From: Hirudinaria manillensis
Lineage: Eukaryota; Annelida; Clitellata; Hirudinida; Hirudinidae
DNA length: 64,000 bases
Direction: 5' to 3'
NCBI GenBank assembly: GCA_034509925.1
Contig: CM067526.1
Span: 7,815,244-7,879,243, forward strand
Shown: positions 56,850-64,000 of the stretch, in pieces
How positions within the stretch are numbered: the first letter of the stretch is position 1
How the letters are laid out: each line of letters opens with the position of its first letter
Notes under the pieces: model-generated
Database searches by the model: none
What the model saw: the letters and a program-made list of their open reading frames with translations, nothing else
Told to the model about the DNA's origin: nothing
Made by a program: the position numbers and the translations under genes

Positions 56850-57641
56850 TCATTTACAAATGTGCACATCCGTAAACTTCTCGCAAGAATTACACTGGAC
56901 GTGACAACACCAGATAAACTGACAGTTACATCTCTCTACACTCCTAGTTCTGAAAGTGTTGTAACCTCGACCGCAGCACATGAGATCGCAACCATCGGGT
57001 TCACTCGAGCCCTTCTTGCACTGTCTGCCCTTTGTTCCTGGCCAACTGCCATCTGGTGATGGTTCGCAAAAATTGGTCGATTGCGATGTAAAGACCAATT
57101 CGTCCCTGGAAGGTCTCCTGACTGTCACGACTAATCTTTTAGAGGCGTCCATCTGCTTCTGTGGATGCCTTTTCCGTTGCTTACCGAACTGTCTGTAGAC
57201 GCGTCTCTTGATGGCTATTGATCCTCGATTCAGAGCAGGAGTCTCGTCCACTGTTTTCTTGAGATCTTCAACTTCTCCATACGGAGAGTTGGAATACTCG
57301 CTCGTCTGGACGTGTTTTTGATCCATTGTTCCGTTGTTGTTGATGACATTGTTATTCGACGATTCGCCTTGAGTTTTCGAATATTTCTGAGAACTTTTAA
57401 TCGCAGAGACTTTTCTCAACGCTTCTTCAGAGAGAAGGACTCTCTTTCTCTCCGAGTAGCTGTGAATCAAATTCGTTCCAGCTTTGTTGAACTTGACCAT
57501 CACTGCCGAGTTGTCGTATTTGGCCTTCAGTTCATGTCCAATCATCCGGAAGGAGGGCAACTGATGCCAACAAGTTTTGAGGCTACAGGATCCCGAAACT
57601 CCGTGGCATTTGCATCCGGGTTTGCTCATGGAGACGACAGC
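56850..57641 (-). CDS. Last exon of a Wnt ligand, Wnt16-like
   Basis: The exon starts after acceptor ctttcag at 57641 and encodes 263 residues to the stop at 56850. AVVSMSKPGCKCHGVSGSCS holds the acylated-Ser motif of all Wnts (Ser16 of the exon), followed by LKTCWHQLPSF. The Cys-rich C-terminus reads DELVFTSQSTNFCEP, GCDLMCCGRGYNT, VERCNCQFIWCCHVQC and CEKFTDVHICK. CGRGYNT with VERCxCxFIWCC and DVHxCK agrees best with Wnt16 as I know it; other Wnts differ at several of these places. The linker between the two parts (exon residues ~56-179) is about 124 residues, Asn/Ser- and Lys/Arg-rich, against some 30-45 in most Wnts. The upstream exons are not found in the window and probably lie beyond 64 kb or were missed. 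It is a secreted short-range signal. Wnt identity is sure, subfamily less so. Confidence 0.88.
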   Translation of the reverse strand, partial: AVVSMSKPGCKCHGVSGSCSLKTCWHQLPSFRMIGHELKAKYDNSAVMVKFNKAGTNLIHSYSERKRVLLSEEALRKVSAIKSSQKYSKTQGESSNNNVINNNGTMDQKHVQTSEYSNSPYGEVEDLKKTVDETPALNRGSIAIKRRVYRQFGKQRKRHPQKQMDASKRLVVTVRRPSRDELVFTSQSTNFCEPSPDGSWPGTKGRQCKKGSSEPDGCDLMCCGRGYNTFRTRSVERCNCQFIWCCHVQCNSCEKFTDVHICK

Positions 57642-60600
57642 CTGAAAGTTAAACAAAGTTTATTACATGTAATGCATTGGTTTACAATTTTTGCAATTTT
57701 TTTCAAACAACCCTTCATACTTACTCAGCCGTTTTAGTATTAAGGCCTTTTAATTTACAGGGATGGAGGTGTCCTATAAATTTCCAAAGAAAATTGTTCT
57801 ATTGTGGCTTCGTGAAATTTAAATTAAAGCTTTATCAAGATTTCCGCAAAGAAGTTACAAGGAAGGAAACATCAGACCCATTACTGTTAAAAGCCACAAC
57901 TATCGCTCGAAGGCACAACTCGAGTCAAACAATTAGCATGCTTTCCTTTATTGGCTTCCTTAACCCAGCTTGAACGCATTTCAGAAAACTGGAATGACCA
58001 ACTGTTAATAGCATGCTAGGCACTCCCACATATTACACACCATCATATTTCGCAAGGACATCACTCTTCAAGACAGGCCAGCATTTGATCGTAAAACTGT
58101 TTTTGTAAGTTTGCAATTTATTCTTCCAGGAAAAGTGAAAAATGGGAATCTTTGAAACTGACAAATAAGAAGAAGTTGAAACGATGAAATTAATTAGTTA
58201 ATTACTTAATAGAATGAATGTACTCGCGAATGAGGTAGTTGAGCGATCAAGAGATATTCCTCGAGCCTTTGAAATCCACTTCCATTCATCGTATCAGAGG
58301 CCTCTGCATATTTAATCTTCACGTTCATTCTTAATTTAATTTGACGACTATGGTGAATGTGTCATCGACAACGACGATGATGATAACGATGACATGGTAA
58401 CGGTAATGATGGCGATGAAATTCGAAAATAGTATACGTGAGATCTGAGGTTAAGCGAATATGTAAAGATTGGTGAGGAAAATAAATGATTAAAGGAGGAG
58501 TCGTGCCGCAGAGTGAGTTAAGAGGTGAGTGAGTGTTAATTATGACGAATAGCTCCACTAACACCTTAGGAAAGATGGAAGCTTTACGGATCGAACCACG
58601 CCAACGATGCGTGTCCATCATTCTCCGCATTTCCATCACGGCCTCTTTTTATGTATTTCTTCTTTTATTCCAGCAACCTTGTAGCCATTAGTTTGAATGA
58701 AGCGTGTTCAACAATAGAGACAGTAGCTTCGACGTGCATACGAATGCCTGGCAATATTTGAATGATGATGATGAGTTATTACTTCTAGCAGAATTTCAAA
58801 TATTCCACTCGCTCAGCTTATTACTTAACTTCTGCTCGCAAAATTACGGAAATATGCTCTTTTTCTTGCTCTTTACAAACTTCCATCTGTGACGAGTCTA
58901 GTAATTGTTATTATATATATATTTTTTTATTAATTTACAAATGTTATCTCCAGTTGTAAGAGGATGATTTAACTCAACTTGAAAACTATCCATTCACAAG
59001 CTTCGAGTTTAAATCTTCCACTCAAAACATCGTACGCGCAAGTTTGAAACATTTCTTCTGTAATTAAATTAAAATTCAAGGCATATTTGCTAAATTGTTT
59101 GAAAATAAGAAACGTTTGTTCGATTTAAATGTTATTATTTTGATGGTTCGCGTATTTCACCTCTGCTCTTGTCGAAGAAAAGTTGAAAAGAAATCACTTT
59201 TCTTTGTAGCAATAGCTTTAGTAATAGTAGTAGTACTCGACAGTTTTAAAGTCAGAAAGGTAAACCATTCAATCCGATCAATTCAAAAACGATTTGAATT
59301 TGTCGTAACTATGGACTCATAAGAAGCCATAACTCTTCGGACGGTTTTGTTATTTATGTACTCGCAAACTGCTAACGGACATTAAGCGCTATTCATGTAA
59401 TAAAATTTAAAATTTCTAAACAGTCTCGTTAAACCAAATTTAAATACAAAATGCCAGGAAGAAATTTATAGCTAAGTTTATAACAAGCTAATGAACAAAC
59501 TTTTTGAACAAAGTTTTATTCGTTAATTTTTTTCCCCGGGTTCATTATTTTATTGAAGTCTGAATTTAAGAGCTGGTAATTTAGATGAAAGAATTCACTG
59601 TGATCCATTCACGAAGAAAGTACTGCAAAGAGACTCAACTCAATAAAAAGCCCATTAAACAACATAAATTAATTGGTTGTACTCATTCACGTATTAATTT
59701 GACTATACGAAGATTGAAAAACGAGCAAATGCGACAAACGATCTCGACTATCCTGAGATTTATTCGTGAGTTCGAGCACTTGTGAGGGCACAACTATGGC
59801 ACGCAAGTCGTAGAAGAGAGTTTCGTCTCACATTAGGAAGGCAAATGCGTTCGAAGACCATCAAATATTGAGTGATTAATTTACTAGTTTGTTTAACATT
59901 GAACGTCCAAACCAGAGATTTCTATTCAGAAGGCTTTGCATTGTGGCAGAAGATTGTGAGCGTTCATTTAGAGATTAAAAGCTTTTCAAATCTCAGGGAA
60001 AAATTTGATTCAGCCATCACTGCAAAAAGTACTTCCGATCTATGAATCATTAAAATGATAATTCATCTCAGTTGATGAGTCCGTAAATGGCTCTTAATAA
60101 GTATCCATTCATTATAAACTTAATCGGGTAAATTTACAAGTGGAAAGCTTATCGCTGTCTCTCCATTATGGTTACGCAATGTTGTGAAGTTGCGCAACTA
60201 AGCTCATCAAGAGTTGCACAACTTTTACAACTGGATGAATTATATTGGAAATCCTCTGCTACAGTACAAAGTTTTGGGCGGGAAGGACGTCCAGATGGAA
60301 GAACTGGACCTGATTTCTCCATAAGTTATGCGGAATTGTTGGACTGACCAAGTCAAAACAAAAACGCCTTGGAAATAGTGATAAAGAATCTAACACCTCT
60401 CCGGCATCACTTTCTTCACCTCTCTGTAAACTCGCCGCAAGAATTGTTATTTACGTACCGACCTGATTTGACGGGACGCAGGTTTGTTTAGCTTACGCAG
60501 TTTGTTGCTGCAAAATTAAGAAGTTTATTATTACTTCAAACGCTTGTTGCTTCGATTACAGTTTATTATTCCGTCTCTAATCTCTAGGGGTGCACCCTTT

Positions 60601-63600
60601 CTTTGCTCATTTCTTGCACTTTAAAGCAAGTTGTAACTCGGCCACTGGCTGTTCGCTTTTCATTCCTTTAACGTAAATATTCGGCAGTTATCACTAGCAT
60701 AATAAATACCTACATTACATCTCTCTCTCTCTCCGAAAGGTGATGCGTGTCATTCATGATAGCTCACAAAGGGCGTTCGAAGTCTACGTAGCCACGTCAA
60801 TTTCAATTAAACCGATTCGAGGCGACCGACGAAAATTTTGTTTATGTAGTTTATGAGGTGTTAAATCCTGGCATGAAATGACCCCTCCCGTCATCCTACG
60901 ACTCCTCCCGATCTTTGGCTTCAACAACAACGGATTCGTGCGCAGACAAACGCGGGGTGCGTTCTATTTGCAAAGGTGTGAAAATACTGCACTCTCAAAG
61001 TGCATGTAATTACTTTTTAGTACAAGCTGTCGCAAAAATTTTAAGCAGCAAATTAAATAAATTTAATTTATAAGGGGTAAAATGAAACTGGAGTCGGACT
61101 ATTACATCAAGCTCCCAATGAAAAATTTTCTACGGAATTTCATTTTCTAGTCCTTTAATAATTGGCCAGGATTACCAACTCCCAGTACCGACAAAAATCT
61201 AAATATCCAACGGTGACATTGAACAATTGTGTTGATAACAAGCGAGTACGTTTATTGCTCTCTCCGTTGCACTTATTAAAAAGAGGTTCCCACAAAATCG
61301 GAAGAAATTGTCGATACGCTCTATTCAGAGATCATTCAATGGTATAATAAGAGGCGGTTTTATTAGAATTTATAAATAAACAAATAGTGTCGCTGAACTA
61401 GAAACTTTCCAGTACGAATTATAGGAAAATATTGTAACAAAAAAACAAAAAAATATTTAAAAAAATTTATTTTCTAATATCTTAATTTCGTAAAAATTTT
61501 TTTTTGTAATGACAAGCGTATTTCTAAATTCTCTCTCAAGTATTTCTTTTTGTTTCAAAGCACGGAGACTCCGAAAAATTGCATGACACCATTGGGCGAC
61601 CGCGCAAATCGTAACCATTAGTAACCGGCAGAGTCACGGAGGGAGCTCTTCCCTAACCCCGTCAGTGTGCCGCTTAAGTGACAGATTTGGTGAGAAAATA
61701 AAAAATATAAAGGTCATCAGGTCACCGACTCAGGCTCAATTTGATACCCCCTTCCAAATTCGACCAATTTAAAATCCTGACTGACTTGAATTCAGCGCTG
61801 GTCGTAACAAACACTTCACAGATCTTTAACAAAGAGAATTTAAATTGATTCAAAATAGCAGAGAAAGATATCAATTCATAACATTTTCGTACCATTTGCA
61901 TTAACGATTATTATTTATTAATTGGTCGGTTAACGACCTACTTATGATAATAATTACAATAATAATTGCCAGAAATTATTCATAAAATGTTCACGGTTTT
62001 TTTTTTAAATTTCAGTTTAATACGGTTTGCAATCGTTAGTGCGTTGAAAAAAGTCATGAATTATGACAAGAAGCGATTTCGTGAAAGGGCTGACACGGCT
62101 TCATTGTCAGAGCGGACATCTTCATACAATTAAACAAGGAATTCATTGTTGCGCAACAACTTCTCACTAACATCCAAAGAGGACATCATTATGCATTATG
62201 GATCAATTCATTACCCGCTTCATTCTACATCCATCACGTGGAATGATCCGCTGAAAGTTATCACACCTGCCTGGAAAACTGATCTACGACATAAATTGAA
62301 GAATTGGAAAACCGTCCCTATTGCTTTTAGCAAGTCTTCGGCTTATGTTTTATAGAAGCATTTTTTGTTGAATATTATCAATTTTACCGCATAGTGGCCG
62401 ATTCTTCGCTTGGCTAACAGGACACAATAAAGAGTTATTTAATTTCATTTATTTATTTATCTTCTCTCAAGTTAAAACAAACATTCGCTAATGTCTAAAA
62501 GATCATTACTGATGAAATTTGTAATCATGCCTTTTACCACATTCTCCTTTTATGATACACCCTTATCTGATATATATGATATGGATTACAAGTATCTATA
62601 GATGTTGTAACGGATAATGTCTTATAAAATCGTTACTGAAATATCAATTTAACATTATAAGCAAGCATTATCCTCTAGGGGTTTGAAGAATCCCATCGAC
62701 ACTGGAAAGCATTCCTTGCTTTAGACCTCCTTATCAATTCAATTATCGAGCTTGCAAACCTTATATTCAATATCGAATCCCTAATTAACTGACATGGCTT
62801 TAATATGTTGCAATAATACCAACACTGAGGCGTTCATTAGCGAGGCATCGTCGAAGAAGGAAAGATCAAAAGACCGTGTCAGGAGCACGAAATCCCGTTC
62901 CATTAGAATCAACCAATCAAGCAGCCATTTTGTGAAGTAGGTAACTTTCGCAAAACTTCTGCGTAGCTTCATCAATTTAATGAAGATTTAGCGGATTTGG
63001 GTGCAAAGGATTTAATTATCAACCGTTATGGACCTTTTTGTCTTCTGGAAGTCATTGTTGACTCGAATAATTGAATGCTATTGATTGACATTAATATTGA
63101 TATTAGTTATTATATAATAACTCGCTATAAAATTCGTCTTGTGACCTTGATGAACTATTAACAAGAAGGATGGCGAATCTGGACGCCTCAACAAATTTCT
63201 CACAATTAAGGAATATTTTAGGATAAGAGAAATCAATAATATTTCATTATTTCAGACGTGGTGTAATATTGAACAGCTTCGTGTATTTTTGAGGCTTCGT
63301 GGCATTCAGAAATCAGAAAATAAAATAAATGAATTGACCGAAAATAATTAAATTCAACGGATTTTAAATAGGTTATTCTATGTCAGGCAAGCAACGTCTG
63401 AGACATTTTACTGACATGCAATTAATTATTTCTTGTTACTAAATCCGTTAAAACTTATGAAATTACACGAACCCTAGTAACGGTAAGTTTACGTTGGAGC
63501 AAGCGTGTCTAATAATATTTATTCTCTTTGTTTCCCTGTACAACTCATTTTGCACGGCTATTACATGCATGACTGGGAATGCACTAAGGCGTGATTCCAG

Positions 63601-64000
63601 CCTCCAGCTGAACGAAGGATTAAGGATGGAAGAGGTGAAATCCGCGCCTTATCCGGATAATGACGTCTTTGAAGTGATGTTTTGCAAAGAATAAAAAATA
63701 GCCAGGCAAGAGATTACGAACACCTCATAAACGTGGAATCCGAGAGCAGAGGGCAGTGAAAGTTTACGACTGCAGAGTTAAAAGAATCCAGTAGCAGGGA
63801 AACCTGCTCGAATTCGACATTAAAGGGTTCGCTAGGCTAGGGTCGTGATAAGGAAAATTGTTATGCAAATAGAAGCCACCGTGTAGGGTAGGACTGTCTT
63901 TGATCCCGTTCGACACGATTTTGGAAGGAACCGAACGGAATTTGGTTCAACTCTTATTTGCTTGGAAAAGCATAAAAATAACAAGACGAAAGGAAAGGCA
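57642..64000. other. No supported exon; probably Wnt intron and/or upstream region
   Basis: I looked for the earlier Wnt exons (RWNC-, WGGCSDN- and HNNEAGR-type motifs) on the minus strand and found none. ORFs here are short and lack splice support. A signal-peptide-like frame near 63494-63694 starts at TTG, not ATG. A (CT)n run is at about 60721-60732. Confidence 0.4.

Noticed and set aside
57312-57737. 141-codon plus-strand ORF over the Wnt exon
   Set aside because: Antisense shadow of the Wnt coding frame.
63494-63694. Signal-peptide-like ORF (ACLIIFILFVSLYNSF)
   Set aside because: It begins at TTG, has no in-frame ATG at the start of the hydrophobic part and no splice support.

Overview
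This window is nuclear DNA of an animal. Genes are split into many short exons with GT-AG introns, the sequence is AT-rich, and simple repeats are everywhere. The gene set (a Dbx homeobox gene, IFT27, a BCAR3/NSP adaptor, AMP deaminase, a chitobiase-type hexosaminidase and a Wnt16-like ligand) fits a lophotrochozoan invertebrate. An annelid such as a leech is my best guess, but that is inference; no sequence here proves the species. Exon borders were placed by hand. For the five complete well-recognised genes or gene models (Dbx, IFT27, BCAR3, AMPD, chitobiase) the phases of all exons agree and the summed CDS is a multiple of three.

Layout. 1-14 kb is poor in genes: one exon of a peptide-type GPCR, a few weak exon candidates, large ATT/TTA and ATCA arrays, a GC-rich block with a ~60-bp repeat, and three perfect CRE palindromes within 1.3 kb. 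14.7-19.1 kb (+) is a six-exon Dbx gene; the intron inside its homeobox starts with about 189 perfect GTGA units, each a consensus-like 5' splice site. 20.3-21.3 kb (+) is IFT27. 21.5-22.0 kb (+) is a possible small two-exon membrane protein. 22.8-28.4 kb (-) is an unrecognised coiled-coil protein. 28.4-33 kb is AT-rich filler with one isolated exon candidate. 33.0-35.0 kb (+) is a small probable mitochondrial protein with a CRE/YY1-like start region and a 35-nt intron. 36.7-41.4 kb (-) is a BCAR3/SH2D3-family adaptor with a SAM domain at its N-terminus. It stands head-to-head with AMP deaminase (41.9-50.2 kb, +). 51.4-55.9 kb (+) is a membrane-anchored bacterial-type chitobiase (GH20), tail-to-tail with the last exon of a Wnt16-like gene (56.9-57.6 kb, -). 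57.6-64 kb holds no exon I can support and is probably upstream Wnt intron.

The genes do not form one pathway. They are a normal mix of developmental (Dbx, Wnt), ciliary (IFT27), signalling (BCAR3-like, GPCR), purine (AMPD) and glycan (chitobiase) genes. The most unusual signals are the sense-strand GTGAGT arrays inside two introns, the SAM-SH2-NSP architecture, the anchored chitobiase, the very long Wnt linker, the changed G3 motif of IFT27 and the 35-nt intron.
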